A stretch of 64,000 bases of DNA from Muraenolepis orangiensis (GCA_027704905.1 CM051002.1:4374351-4438350), one strand, 5' to 3'; counted from the first letter of the stretch, positions 34,110 through 47,752 are shown. Program-made: numbers and translations. The notes: generated by a model not told the origin, from the letters alone.

Positions 34110-34511
34110 GTGGTGACGAAGCTGCGGAAACATCTGGAAACCACAGCAGGACGTGATCACTTGTATCTTCACCTGCTGGATATCTCTACACCTGCTGGAT
34201 ATCTCTACACCTGCTGGATATCTCTACACCTGCTGGATATCTCTACACCTGCTGGATATCTCTACACCTGCTGGATATCTCTACCGGAGAAGTTCAGCAG
34301 TATCAGGAAAATTGCCTAGGCTTTGCTGACAGTCTTTGGCTCAACATATCTCTGTGAGCAGATCTTCTCACACAGGAAGAGCCGCTCAGCCCCTCGCAGG
34401 CATTTGACAACTGACCACTCCGAAGCTTGTGTGCAACTGAAAGTGACAAAGTACGATCCGCAGATAATGGAGCTCAGCAAAGGAAAGCAGGGCCAGGGAT
34501 CCGTTGACTGA
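34110..34511 (+). pseudogene. hAT transposase C-terminal region with dimerisation motif
   Basis: The frames read VTKLRKHLETTAGRDHLYLH, then a minisatellite-encoded stretch, LPEKFSSIRKIA and a stop. In the next frame LTVFGSTYLCEQIFSHRKSR is the hAT dimerisation signature (FGSTYLCEQ-x-FS), followed by HLTTDHSEACVQLKVTKYDP. This is the C-terminal end of a Charlie/Buster-group transposase, the very part missing from the transposase at 19110-20549. There is a stop and a frame change at about 34320. The N-terminal BED finger and DDE residues are absent. Confidence 0.88.
34170..34283. repeat. 19-bp minisatellite inside the hAT coding remnant, 6 copies
   Basis: The unit is CACCTGCTGGATATCTCTA. Because 19 is not a multiple of 3, the unit is read in rotating frames. 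Confidence 0.95.
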
Positions 34512-34820
34512 TCTGTTGATTTGTAGCACACATGGCTTTGCCTAATGGAGCTCTTTGTCCCGCTCTTTTTTTTCTTATTAGACGTGAATATTTTCATATG
34601 CTCATATATCATTTCAATGTTCTGATTATGGGAGACATTTTTTTATTAAAAATGTTGCTGTGTAGGTTGCCTATATGCGTGGAATAAAATCCGTTGGCGA
34701 TAAAAAAATTGATGTGGTGTCATAATTAAACTTAATGTTAACTTGAATGTTGAGATGGCCCACTGATTAACAAGAAGATTAAAAAATGGCACTTCATATC
34801 AAAAAGGTTGCCGACCCCTG

Positions 34821-34828
34821 TGCTATAC
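34821..34828. repeat. hAT target-site duplication, right
   Basis: TGCTATAC, identical to 33374-33381. Confidence 0.92.
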
Positions 34829-35045
34829 TATGTATACAGTATATAAATAAATATATACTATAAACAAAACTATATTCTATACTATGTACTATACTATATA
34901 TTATAAACAACATGATTATATAACAATACTGTACACAATAAAAATAAAAATAAAGGGACTGATGGATGATATATATACATTGAACTGTAATGAGTCCAGA
35001 AAGACGAGCAAAAGTATAACACTGTATGATAGTGTAATGTAGTAT
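34829..35045 (+). repeat. Dispersed repeat, right part
   Basis: CTATA-rich sequence is followed by ACACAATAAAAATAAAAATA and GACTGATGGATGAT, as in the copy at 37267-37440. Confidence 0.72.
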
Positions 35046-35316
35046 GGATGACAATGTTATAATAGTGGCGGCACTCCTAGCAGTTCAGTAGGTTCATTTT
35101 GTCATTTTCAGGCTGTTTTGGGCTGACTAAGGTGGTGAATAATCTGATGATGATAATCAGCTTTTTAAAGGTTTTTTTTTATGAAATTGCAAAAGTCAGA
35201 GCAGAACAGCTTGGGTGTGCTGTCACATTGACAGCGGGCATTGCATTATTGCCTCTGTGTGTTTTTGTCCATTTCTATATTCTTTCATCTTTTCTGACCT
35301 AAGTGAACGTGACCTT

Positions 35317-35428
35317 GAATGGATGGATGGATGGATGGATTGATGGATGGATGGATGGATGAGATGGATGGATGGATGGATGGATGGATGGATGATGGAT
35401 GGATGGATGGATGGATGGATGAATGGAA
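35317..35428. repeat. (GGAT)n microsatellite
   Basis: About 27 GGAT units with a few breaks. Confidence 0.96.
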
Positions 35429-35680
35429 GGTGTTGAAAGGTGTTGAGGGAGCAGCTGCTGCTGGATCTTTTCAAGTCGTACCCGCCGCTTCTGTTTATTG
35501 CTCTAAGCAGATCCGACCGGCACAACAGGGGTATTGACGACAGGGGAACACAGCCTCTACGGCTCACCATAACGAAGCTGTTTATTTATGTTAATCAAAG
35601 ACGAGGCGCGATGCTAAAGATGGTATTTATGGATGGATTACGGCGGCTCTGAGATGCGGCCGATGAAGGCTTTACTGTAA

Positions 35681-35742
<62 letters not shown>

Positions 35743-35814
35743 TGTGTGTGTGTGTGCGATGGCTTTGCATCACGAGGATTTGAAAAAGAGGTTTCACAGA
35801 TTCAAAATAGTCAT

Positions 35815-35886
<72 letters not shown>
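35681..35886. repeat. (TG)n microsatellites
   Basis: TG at 35681-35756 and 35816-35886, with about 60 bp between them. Confidence 0.96.
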
Positions 35887-35887
<1 letters not shown>

Positions 35888-36251
35888 TCATCCCCGTGGC
35901 AGGGTGAACGGGAACACCTGAATCTACATTCCTGAATGTACACCTGTAAGCACGTTTGCATGTTCCTGTTGTACTCTTTTTTTTGCATTCTGTCCCCTTT
36001 CCCCCCATTTATTTTCTTTCTTTTTTTATACCTTTTGTTTGTACAAAAAAGTTTTTTATTTTTCTTATCTATATCCAGTCCTTTATGTTTTCCTTTGTTT
36101 CCGATGACTCTGGTTGGCTCTCACTGCCCTGCTGGTAGTTTCAATAGTTTCACGCCATTAGACATCTGTCTCTTCAGCTTCCATTTCCATGGCTGCCAGT
36201 CTCAGTGTGAAGTCTCACTACTCACTAAACCATTCTCTCCCTGCCATCTCT
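35887..36251. other. Pyrimidine-rich sequence, no gene seen
   Basis: A 105-codon plus frame starting at 35936 is hydrophobic only because the strand is T-rich. No motif. Confidence 0.4.
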
Positions 36252-36575
<324 letters not shown>

Positions 36576-36770
36576 ATAATAATGATCATCAATAAATTAA
36601 AATAATCAACGTTACAATACTATTTCAATAAACATTCATGAAAGTGCTACAAGTGAGTTATTACTAACAAGCAAAGCCTTTTCTTGAACGTTTTGTGATG
36701 AACAGTGTTGTCGTAAATGCACAACAAGAAAACTGTTTGTTTCTGTTGAACTCTAACAAAAATGCAAAAA

Positions 36771-36995
36771 TGGCTTGGGATGCGGAAGGTCGCCGGTTCA
36801 AGTCCCCAAAACACCAGGGCACTGCCGAGGTGCCCTTGAGCAAGTGCACCAGACCCCTACACTGCTCCCCAGGCAGCTGTATATAAATAAAACTACTGCC
36901 CACTGCTCCTCATACTAGAATGGGTAGAACAATGCATGGGAACACATTTGAACTGTGTGTCTACATGTATGTAACCAATAAAGAGGATTCAAATC
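36771..36995 (+). mobile_element. SINE family B, 5' truncated
   Basis: It starts TGGCTTGGGATGCGGAAGGT, keeps the B box CCGGTTCAAGTCCCC, GAGCAAGTGCACCAGACCCC and the tail ACATGTATGTAACCAATAAA followed by GAGGATTC. Confidence 0.85.
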
Positions 36996-37129
36996 TTCCG
37001 AATTTGAATGACCATGGAGACAATATGCACATAAAGTTAAGTGACGCTCGCTGATTCTGAGGTGCTAAGTCAAGGCGTGTTGCCGCCATCCTCGGGTTGA
37101 ACACCGTTGCGGGTTTAAAACACACACAC

Positions 37130-37181
37130 AGGGGAGGGGCCAAACTGCCACCTGGACGAGTGGCAGTTTGGCCCCTCCCCT
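37130..37181. other. Perfect 22-bp-arm hairpin
   Basis: Arms 37130-37151 and 37160-37181 (AGGGGAGGGGCCAAACTGCC plus AC) are exact reverse complements around the loop CTGGACGA. Confidence 0.92.
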
Positions 37182-37266
37182 CCCTGACATCGCAGTGCCG
37201 TATTTCTCCGTAATGGAGTAGGTCTGGCATAGCGGGTATGTCCACACCACGTCTCAAATGAACACG

Positions 37267-37440
37267 CTGATTCAAGATTCAAGATTCAAGAATTGTATTT
37301 GCCAGTACAATGGAAGTAATGCAAGTACAATGGAATGCCCTCCCGCTGTATGAATACTATACACAATAAAAAGAACAATAAAAATAACAATAAAGTGACT
37401 GATTGATGATGTGTGTTATATTGTGTAAAAAGCATTTATA
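37267..37440 (+). repeat. Dispersed repeat with TTCAAGATTCAAGATTC head
   Basis: GATTCAAGATTCAAGATTCA, then TTGCCAGTACAATGGAAGTA, GCTGTATGAATACTATACAC and AATAAAAATAACAATAAAG. Sister copies are at 33228/34829, 39967 and 40384. Confidence 0.78.
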
Positions 37441-37653
37441 TGTATTTTAACGAGCCAGTAGTGCAGCAGCATCATGAATACAGTGCAGTGCAGTCCCCCC
37501 TGCAGCCTTCATCGAAACAAAATGACGCTGTTTGACCGTCGCCGGCCCCAAAGAGACCACTGCAGTGTAGCCGCAGATATGAGGCCCTTCACTGTGGCAG
37601 AGAATGCACTCCTACACACATGTTGTACCCAGACAGTCATTCATGCCTTATTC

Positions 37654-37654
37654 A

Positions 37655-37692
<38 letters not shown>

Positions 37693-37806
37693 TATTGGCA
37701 TGATGTTGCAAGAGAAGGCTTTTGTGACAATTTCATGTTAATGGGATTTGTATATACATATATGCACACAAATAAAAAATATAAATATATATATATATAT
37801 ATATAC
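37654..37806. repeat. (CAA)n and (TA)n microsatellites
   Basis: CAA at 37654-37692 and TA at 37785-37806. Confidence 0.95.
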
Positions 37807-37952
37807 ATACAGAATATATATACATATCATTATTAATATGATCATTATTTTCCATTTTTGTCTACATTATCTACATTTTAAAGAAAAAAAGGATACAGAA
37901 AAGGTTTGGACTGCTTATTATGTTTTCTAGCTCAAGGCATTGTACACAAACA

Positions 37953-37953
<1 letters not shown>

Positions 37954-38036
<83 letters not shown>

Positions 38037-38121
38037 GTGCGTGCGTGTGCGTGTGTGCGTGTGTGCGTGTGCGTGTGTGTGCGTGCGTGTGTGTGTGTGT
38101 GTGTGTGTATTTGTGTTTGTG
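37954..38121. repeat. (TG)n microsatellite
   Basis: Pure to about 38037, then with GCGTG variants. Confidence 0.96.
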
Positions 38122-38393
38122 TAATCTTCCAACCTTCTCGTGTATGGCTTCAACCAGGGGATTCTTGCTCTAGCAGTGCTTCATCACAGACAAAGCACCA
38201 GAGCCTGTGTCTCAGGTGAGCGTATGTACAGACATGCGCCGTACTTTACCCCAAATAAGAGGTAACACTGGAGACCGTGTCTGACATGAATGTTTCAGCT
38301 CCTGATGCGTCAGCGGGGTAAAAGAAAAGACTGCCGCAGAGTGGCTCCACATCTAGTGGCATCTTACCATGCACTTTTATGGGAGAGTTTTTC

Positions 38394-38816
<423 letters not shown>

Positions 38817-38946
38817 TCCGCCCTCTCATCGTCTCTATTTGGGGCATTGGAATGTATTTTATTATCACTGAAATATTAAACAGCCAAAGTGTATATTCTT
38901 ATGTCCGTCTTTTTGACTTGGGGAGGATTTAAAATGAAAAGAGAGT

Positions 38947-39390
<444 letters not shown>

Positions 39391-39966
39391 ACGACACTGC
39401 ATGTTCTCACTGAAGAGCCAACGGAGAGAGACCAGGGGGCAGGCAACGACTGCTAGAATATCTCCTCATTACATTAGCGGCAAGCGGAGCCTCTGATTTA
39501 TTAGGGCTCTTTAAGTTCACTCCACCTCCGCCACGTCCCACACTCTGGGAGATGACATTGATCATCTCGTTTAGACGTCCTTTCCTGTGAAGGACTTGCA
39601 GGTAACGGCGCCGTTGAAAATCACCATGAGAACCGGGAGGCAGGAGGAGACTAGGGGTCTACTGGGAGACCTGAATGAACAGTGGACGTGGCTGGGTGGG
39701 GCGAGGAGTGTAGTGTGGGACACTGTGGAATAATAACCGTTGGCTTTATACCTCTCCATCTGGTATCGATCTATATTGCAGTTTAAGCTTTTCAGGACTG
39801 GACTCCTTCACCCAGAGAGACTTCCAGTGGATTGAAGGTTCAGATCCCAGTTATTGGGGAGCAGGACCACTGTAGACTATCCTGTCCTATCTATAAATTG
39901 CTATGTGGTGGTCTGTCCCTCACAAAACAATATTAATGTGTGTGTGTGTATGACCATGACAGGCGG
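39391..39966. other. No gene seen
   Basis: Unique sequence without recognisable motifs. Confidence 0.4.
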
Positions 39967-40190
39967 AAGATTCAAGATTCTTTATTTTTGCCATGTGCAA
40001 CAAGTATAATGGAATTCACTGTCGCAGTATGAATATCAACAATACTATACTACACATTACTATACTATACTATACTATACTATACTATACTACAAATACT
40101 ACTATAAACAACACTATATATGCAATATACTATAAACAATACTATACACAATAAAAAGAAGAAGAAGAAGAACAAGAACAAGAACAAGAG
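39967..40190 (+). repeat. Dispersed repeat copy with CTATA array
   Basis: GATTCAAGATTCTTTATTTT, GTGCAACAAGTATAATGGAA and CGCAGTATGAAT are followed by an ACTAT array (about 40058-40090) and (AAGAAG)n. Confidence 0.78.
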
Positions 40191-40383
40191 ACTACAGGAG
40201 GGCGGAGAGATGAAAAGAGGGCCAGAGCAGACTGGCGGATTCATCGCAGACAGATGAAAGGGAAAGAGTAAGGAGCAATGGAAGTTTGTAGTGTCTCGGC
40301 CGGGTCTTGAGGCTTCTTGAGGCCCCTGGATGAAGGAGTGGGAGTAGGGAACTCCAGAGGTTGGTTATTTGGTTGGTTCTTTC

Positions 40384-40530
40384 CAAGATTCAAGATTCAA
40401 AGATTCATGTTTTTATACGATGGAATTTTTACTTCCCATTCTGTCCCGCAGTAGGAATTTTCCTGCAATTTAACACTGTATACTATACTATGTACTATAC
40501 AATACTGTACTACATAAGACTATATAAGAG
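40384..40530 (+). repeat. Dispersed repeat copy, short
   Basis: AAGATTCAAGATTCAAAGAT, ATGGAATTTTTACTTCCCAT, CGCAGTAGGAATTTTCCTGC and CTATACTATGTACTATAC. Confidence 0.75.
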
Positions 40531-41399
<869 letters not shown>

Positions 41400-41400
41400 T

Positions 41401-41838
41401 ACCGTTTTCACACTGCATACGGTATCGACTCCCGTATTAGTTAATGCGGGAGTCGATACCGTATTAGTTTGTGGGCATCGAATACACTTATGTTCACACT
41501 CTCTTCTAATTTGCGATTCGCTGCGGACTCGATACCAGGTTTTTGTTCACACACGATAGAGAAGCGAATACACATTCAATTAGTTTTGTGTGAAGTGAAA
41601 GTAATGCGCATTAAAGATTCTGTTCACACACACACGGGAAGCGAAACCCGTAGTCGTTTTATTGCTTTGCACCCAAACTAGTTCCTTTGGGATCTAAACC
41701 ACCTACCCAAGGTGGATTAGTTAATGCACACTAGTTGGGTAGTGAGTGCGCATTACATGCCAGTGTGAAAGCAAAAGCGAAACAAAACTAGTTTTGCAGC
41801 GCCGCAAATACCGTATTTAAGCCTAGTGTGAAAAGGGT
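41401..41838. mobile_element. 438-bp MITE with 14-bp terminal inverted repeats
   Basis: The left end ACCGTTTTCACACT and the right end inverted ACCCTTTTCACACT match at 13 of 14 bases. Inside are a subterminal perfect palindrome (41417-41434 with 41447-41464) and repeated short motifs (TAGTTAATGC, ATTAGTT, AAGCGAA) plus several GTTCACAC copies. No coding region. I cannot fix the target duplication because the left flank is GA repeat, and I do not know the superfamily. Confidence 0.7.
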
Positions 41839-41958
41839 AAGAGTGTGGGGGTGCACGGCGGTGCTGTGGCGTGAGTGACCTCAGGGTGGGGGCTGCATTG
41901 AGTAGCTCTGCTGCTCATGGCGTGTTCAAATTAATTCCCGCATCCTCAGCATAATCCA

Positions 41959-42181
<223 letters not shown>

Positions 42182-43495
42182 AGTCCGCAGAACACAAAGT
42201 ACCTTAGAATGAGTGTTAGTTAGTCACAGCCCTGCTTAGTCCCTGGTGATTGTGAGGGCTTTATAAACAAACCCGTATGCAGTGTGTCACTACGCTGCTG
42301 TTGGCAAACATGAAATTAATCTCCCAGCCTAATTGTTTTTCAACAAGACATGTATGTATGTGTTGCCTCTTCCCTGCCTCATTATTATGTTTTTTTTGCC
42401 TTTATTATTATTAGTTGTATTATTAGTATTATTATGATTATTATTAGTATTAGTATTATTATTACCATTATAATTATTATTAGAATTTTCACTATTGTTA
42501 CTATAAATATAATTAATTATATTTAAATAAAATAATAATTAATATACATAAATAATTATATAAATAATTCATAACAATAATTATTATTGTCATTCTAATT
42601 ATTTTTATTTGTATTATTATTACGGTGACGATTTAAGAGCTCAATAGTTTTATCCTTCCGCCAACCTCCCTGTGGAAGCGCCATGGGACACGCCATAGAT
42701 GGAGCCCCTTGCTCGACCTAACTGGCCATGACCGTCCTTTGAAATAGTTGCAGACTATGTTTGGCCTTTCAACTCTTTCAACATGCTCCCTATGCACTAC
42801 CAGTGGCTTTGATGGGACACTTCAAAAGTGCCAGAGTTTTTTGGTTTGTTCGAAGTATGTCTTAAATATTTCAATATAACCACCTTCGCTGGTGAAATGA
42901 ACCGATATTGAATTGATATTTAAGTTATAAATTTATATATAAGTTATTATTGAATATATAATTTATTAATTTATATATAAGTTATTCATTTATATATAAT
43001 TTATAAATTTATATATAAGTTATACATTGAAAGATAATTTTTAAAGGCAAGAGGAGGAAAGGAGGTCACTTGTGTTGTCAATCTACGTCAGTCGAGCATA
43101 TGATCATATCCACAGTACAGAAACCGGTTATTACAACGCATAAAGTGACTGCCTCCGTGACGTCCGTCTGACTAGGACAACCGAATAGGGGGGGGGGGGG
43201 GGGGGGTGGTCTACGGAAGGTCCAGTTGTGATAGACATGGTTCGCCACTGCTGGTGCATGATACGAACATGTCTTGAAATAAAAAGTGATCTATAAATGT
43301 CTAACCGCTCCCCAACTCTGTTTGCTTCCCATGCATACATGAACTGGTCTGCTGGTACAGAGCCACTGCTGCTAGCTAGCTTACTACTGGCTTGATTCAC
43401 CTGAATTGAAAATGTTATTGGTAAAAATAAGCTATAAATCTATATATCATGGATGCAGATGGACACGGAACAACCCTGCGATGCGAGCAAACATA
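42182..43495. other. AT-rich, low-complexity sequence; no gene seen
   Basis: Contains an (ATT)n-rich stretch at 42388-42625, a repeated TATATATAAGTTAT segment at about 42930-43025 and a run of about 21 G at 43187-43207. Confidence 0.5.
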
Positions 43496-43708
<213 letters not shown>

Positions 43709-43737
43709 CAACGCCCACACGATCGGAGGTAGAAAAA

Positions 43738-44504
43738 ATACCATTTGTATACAACCTGGGTTTTGGTCTCCTCATGTACATGAGGTAGAGGATAGAAAGG
43801 ATATCATAACCGACACCAAGCCCTGGCAGCACATCACCCCCACTCTCATCCACCTCCACTGGCTCCTGGTGAAGTTCTGCATCAAATATGAAACGCTCCT
43901 CCTCACCTACATGTCTCTCCATGCCCTCGCCCCCCTGTACTTAACAGACCTGCTCCATCCCTATACCCCTTCAGTACTTAACAGACCTGCTCCATCCCTA
44001 TACCCCTTCAGTACCTAACAGACCTCCTCCATCCCTATACCCCTTCAGTACTTAACAGACCTGCTCCATCCCTATACCCCTTCAGTACTTAACATACCTG
44101 CTCCATCCCTATACCCCTTCAGTACTTAACAGACCTGCTCCATCCCTATACCCCTTCCTGGAGTCTGCGGTCCTCGGACACAGGCCTCCTCTCCATTCCC
44201 CATTCCCGCCTCCAAACTATTGGAGACAGAGCGTTCTGTCTCGTGCCCCCCCCCCCCCCCCCCCCCTGGGACTCTCTTCCTGGAGAGATCCGCAACGCAG
44301 CCTCCCTGGACATTTTCAAAAGAAAACAAAACTCATCTGTTCTCCATGGCCTTTGACCTCTCACCCATCCCTTTCCCCACCTTTGACCGGTACTTTTATT
44401 TATTTACTTTATTTATTTTTACATTTGTCGTAGCTGTTTGTTGTGTTGTTTGTTGCCCCTCTCTTAAGGAGCAATGAAAGGAGCTATATCAATTCAAGTT
44501 ATTA

Positions 44505-44540
<36 letters not shown>
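43738..44540 (+). pseudogene. LINE C-terminal region and 3' tail, CR1/L2-type
   Basis: The plus frame gives DIITDTKPWQHITPTLIHLH and WLLVKFCIKYETLLLTYMSL, then HALAPLYLTDLLHPYTPS, the conserved C-terminal block after the thumb of many fish LINEs. After an expanded repeat the protein resumes in other frames as LETERSVSC, LERSATQPPWTFSKENKTHL and FSMAFDL, equivalent to GDRAF...SLDIFK..LKTHLFSMAFD. It ends with a short 3' UTR (GGAGCTATATCAATTCAAGT) and an (ATT)n tail at 44503-44540, the usual 3' signature. The 5' side is cut by the TC microsatellite. A run of 20 C at about 44248 sits within the coding remnant. Confidence 0.82.
43940..44157. repeat. 37-bp minisatellite grown from LINE coding sequence, about 6 copies
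   Basis: The unit is CTTAACAGACCTGCTCCATC followed by CCTATACCCCTTCAGTA. The first unit is the LINE codons for LTDLLHPYTPS. One unit lacks a T, and one has CTCC for GCTCC. Confidence 0.93.
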
Positions 44541-46716
44541 TGACAGTCAGAAAGTCAGTTCTAAAGATGAACAGTAGTAGGCAACATGCAAACATGTAAA
44601 CATCACAGAACTTTAGATCAGCAAGTTGGAAAAGGCACCGTTTTCCTGGCAGCAGCTGCTTAAGGGAGCCATAAAGAGCAAGCCGGATGGTGTTAGAGCT
44701 CAAAAGTTGTTTTTGCCAATGTGCCCCTGAAGCCAAGACAATTAATGTCCCAACCACTTCAGGTGACAATGAACGGTTTTCAAAAGACATGTATTCAGAA
44801 GGTTGTGCACTTACTATACACATGTACACTGTGTCAATGTGCTTTTCAATCATGTGGTCTCTTACTTCAAACAAAACACTATTATTCGGGATATTAGAAG
44901 CCTTGGGTGTGTCCTTTCAGAAGCGAGAGCCCTTCTCTTAAGAATACAAACTTGTTTGGCCTTGGCCTCACGCAACCCTCTGTGCTCTGCTTCAAGTACA
45001 TAGGGTATCCAGTGTTAGGCTTAGAAAGCTTCTGTTAAAAATATACAAACCTTCAGTTTAACATTTACAAAGCTGTTTTTAAACCTACAAACTTTCTGTG
45101 TGAACGGTAAAACGTTATGTGTATAACGTACAAAACTTCTGTTTTAAACATACAAACCTTCTGTGTGAAATGTACAAAGCTTCTGTTTAAAACATGCAAA
45201 CCTTCGGTATTCCACGTACAAATGCGCAATGGGGGGGGGGGGGGGGGGTTTCTTTCAGCGGAGGCATGTGGTGGAAATCTATGTGAATAAGAAGGCAAAT
45301 TATCAATCAATAAGAACTGTCACACATGAACTCAATTAAGTTTGAAGATTTATCAAGCAAGCAGAACACAATGAACAAATACAAGTAGACAAGTAGACAA
45401 GTGGCCAAACAGACATATAGACAGACAGACAGACAAAGCTTTGTCGGGAGCCCCGAATCCTATGAGGTGAGGATAGGGAAGTCCCCCGCAATGCTGGCAA
45501 CACTCAGTATTTATTCCTTCTTAGGACTGCCCCTATGACACTGTCTTTCACTTCAATGATGCAACAGAGGAACTCTTATGCAGGCAGAGGAAGCCAGAGG
45601 TGTTGAACCAGGAGCGGCCAAGCCTTTGATCCAGCTCAATAGTTCTATGCCAACCCCCCTTCAACAGCTGTAGACTGCAATAGCCACTGTCCCCCACTGT
45701 GAGATCAACATTACAGTTGGTCAAACAGGATAAGGACAAGACAAGACCCCTCAGGACAATAAGACAAAAGGGTGATAGGGAGAACGACATTTGCATTCTG
45801 TACTAGAACCCTGAGGTCAATAAACAGAGAGTGATAGAAGGGACAACATATGATTTTTCCATTACAGGCACTAACAAACCCAGAATGAGGCCGAATAAAT
45901 GTCCACAACTGTTGTAAAATGTGGTGACTTGAGTAAAGCTACACTTACAAGACAGCTGATTGTGAGTCGATTGTTTTACATAATACAAAATATATACCAA
46001 TACAAGGGGGCGTGTCGTTTTGATGATGTTATTCTGATCAAAGTGTTTCTGATCACAAAAACAAGTTGCTTGCACAAATCTGCCATTTGCGATGAGGGAT
46101 GCATAGAAATATCCCAAAAACTGCCATCGAATACATGGTCCGAATCACAGTGAGATCTTGCTTTTGCGGCTGAAAGATGTACAAAAAAAGTCAGTGATTA
46201 TTTCCACCAATGTACAAAAGTACACTTATACGGTCTGTGATCGTCGGGATACACTTCTTGACACTTCTGTTGTGTTACAAGTTGCGACTGTTTCCGGAAT
46301 TCCCCATTTTTTGTTTCTGTTGAACTGTTCATCTTCTTTACAGCTATATTGCGGGATCTCTGTAAAAGGGGCTAACGTCATCTACTGTTGGTTTGTCAAT
46401 GTCCGCCCTGCAGAAAAATGTCAAGGTGGTCGTCCTTTAGCCACTTCCCCAAAGGTTGTTTTCGCCTTGTTGACAATTGAATGGAGAATGCACTGATTTT
46501 GCTATCAACCAATCATATAAACAATCCTTTAACATTTTTGAGTATGGCATATAGATTTGATTAAAGTACAGTACAGCGAAAACAAGTCGGCATCTAAGCA
46601 GAGTGCAAATGTAACAGTAAAGTGCATAGTAATATACAACGTACAGTGTACATTGTATATGTACACTGTATATGTAGGTACAACAAACTGGTGTGTATAC
46701 AGTTGTACAGAGAGAG
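44541..46716. other. No gene seen; small repeats
   Basis: A degenerate tandem of ACAAACCTTCTGTGTGAAA-like units lies at about 45020-45225, a poly-G run at 45229-45248 and a 12-bp-arm palindrome at 46642-46670. Several 80-130 codon frames show no motif. Confidence 0.45.
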
Positions 46717-47228
46717 TGTTGTGCCACACACGGATCATAGCTGGCGGAACCCCTAGGTAGTACAGTGGGGCGTGCGCCCGGGGTAGACGGAGGACAACAG
46801 CGGTAGCAGGTGTAAACAAAGGTGTTTTATTTATCAAAAAGGTGGGGGTTGGGAAAAAAGGGGATAAAGATAACTCAAACTAAACGTCCTTCCGATTAGA
46901 TGTATTGTCTCCACACAGTAGGTCAGGCCTCACGTATCTGGGTAAAAGGTAATAAAGATTACTTTAACAAGGTGTCTCTTGGTTCCTTGTTTACTTCACA
47001 CCGGCCGCAGCCATTTACCCCACACATTGCGCGCCTTTCTTCCTTCCATGCGCTCCCTCTTATGCGAGCACACGGCCTGGTTGATTGGCTCCCTGGTCCC
47101 CTCCAGGTGTGCTGCATTCCGCTTAACGAGCGGAAAGTTACTGGGCCTGCCAAGAGCTCATGTGGGTAGCAGTGTTGCCCCGTGTGCCTCTCAGCCCCAA
47201 GCCCAGTGGAGCCCGGGGTGCCACAACA
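46717..47228 (-). mobile_element. Solo LTR, 512 bp
   Basis: On the minus strand it begins TGTTGTGGCACCCCGGGCTC and ends GTGTGTGGCACAACA, giving the TG...CA ends and short inverted repeats of an LTR. Inside are CATAAGAGGGAGCGC (a TATA-like region) and AATAAAACACC (a poly-A signal). Flanks are GAGAG on the left and GATAG on the right, a 5-bp duplication with one change. No internal retroviral region is adjacent. Confidence 0.72.
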
Positions 47229-47232
47229 GATA

Positions 47233-47744
47233 GAGTCGGATGCAAAAAGGAGTTTAAAACCTGTAGGCGTCTTTATTGTCTCGGGTAGAAAGCTGCTTTT
47301 TTGGTGCACCAAGGAATAAACTGATATGATATGTGAGCTATCAACTATGTGTGTGAAAATTACGGAAGTAATAATACTATGTGTAAAGCGGCTAACGTAT
47401 GTGCAAAATTAAAATCCAATAAGAGGAGTATAATGTGCTGCGGGAAAAAGGCTGAAGTCCAAAACAAACACAAAAACAACCAGGGCAAAATCAAACAAAA
47501 GTAACAAAAAAAAACATAGTCCAACAGAGAAAAACAAAGAGTTCATGGAGATTGACAAAAGGGTATTCACAGGATAGAGAGTCTCAGGTTGTAGAAAACG
47601 GGAAAGTTCTGGCAACGAGTGAACAGGAGAGCGGAGTATAAGCAGGGAGGTAATTGAAGGGGTGCTGATTATGATAGAGAACAGGTGGGGCTGAAGTGTG
47701 GTCATGGTCTACTGTGACAGCGTGTCCTCCTGGGTGTCACAACA
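47233..47744 (-). repeat. Probable 3' LTR of the 47.7-49.5 kb Gypsy element
   Basis: The minus strand starts TGTTGTGACACCCAGGAGGA just after a purine stretch AGATAGGGGACTAC, contains TTATACTCCGC and AATAAAGACGCC, and ends near CATCCGACTCTA where the solo LTR begins. Confidence 0.6.
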
Positions 47745-47752
47745 GTAGTCCC

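Larger units (their letters stand above)
33382..34820 (+). mobile_element. Complete hAT DNA transposon, internally deleted, with perfect 8-bp TSD
   Basis: The left end is CAGGGATCGGCAACCTT and the right end, read inverted, is CAGGGGTCGGCAACCTT: 17 bp with one mismatch. TGCTATAC flanks both sides (33374-33381 and 34821-34828), the 8-bp duplication expected for hAT. Inside, only the C-terminal transposase region is recognisable (about 34080-34515), and two minisatellites have expanded in the middle. At 1439 bp it is less than half of an autonomous element. The orientation is set by the transposase remnant on the plus strand. It has no intact transposase and would need one in trans. Confidence 0.93.

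Noticed and set aside
44494..44874. 126-codon minus-strand frame
   Set aside because: It includes the poly-Ile product of an (ATT)n tail. The remainder shows no motif.
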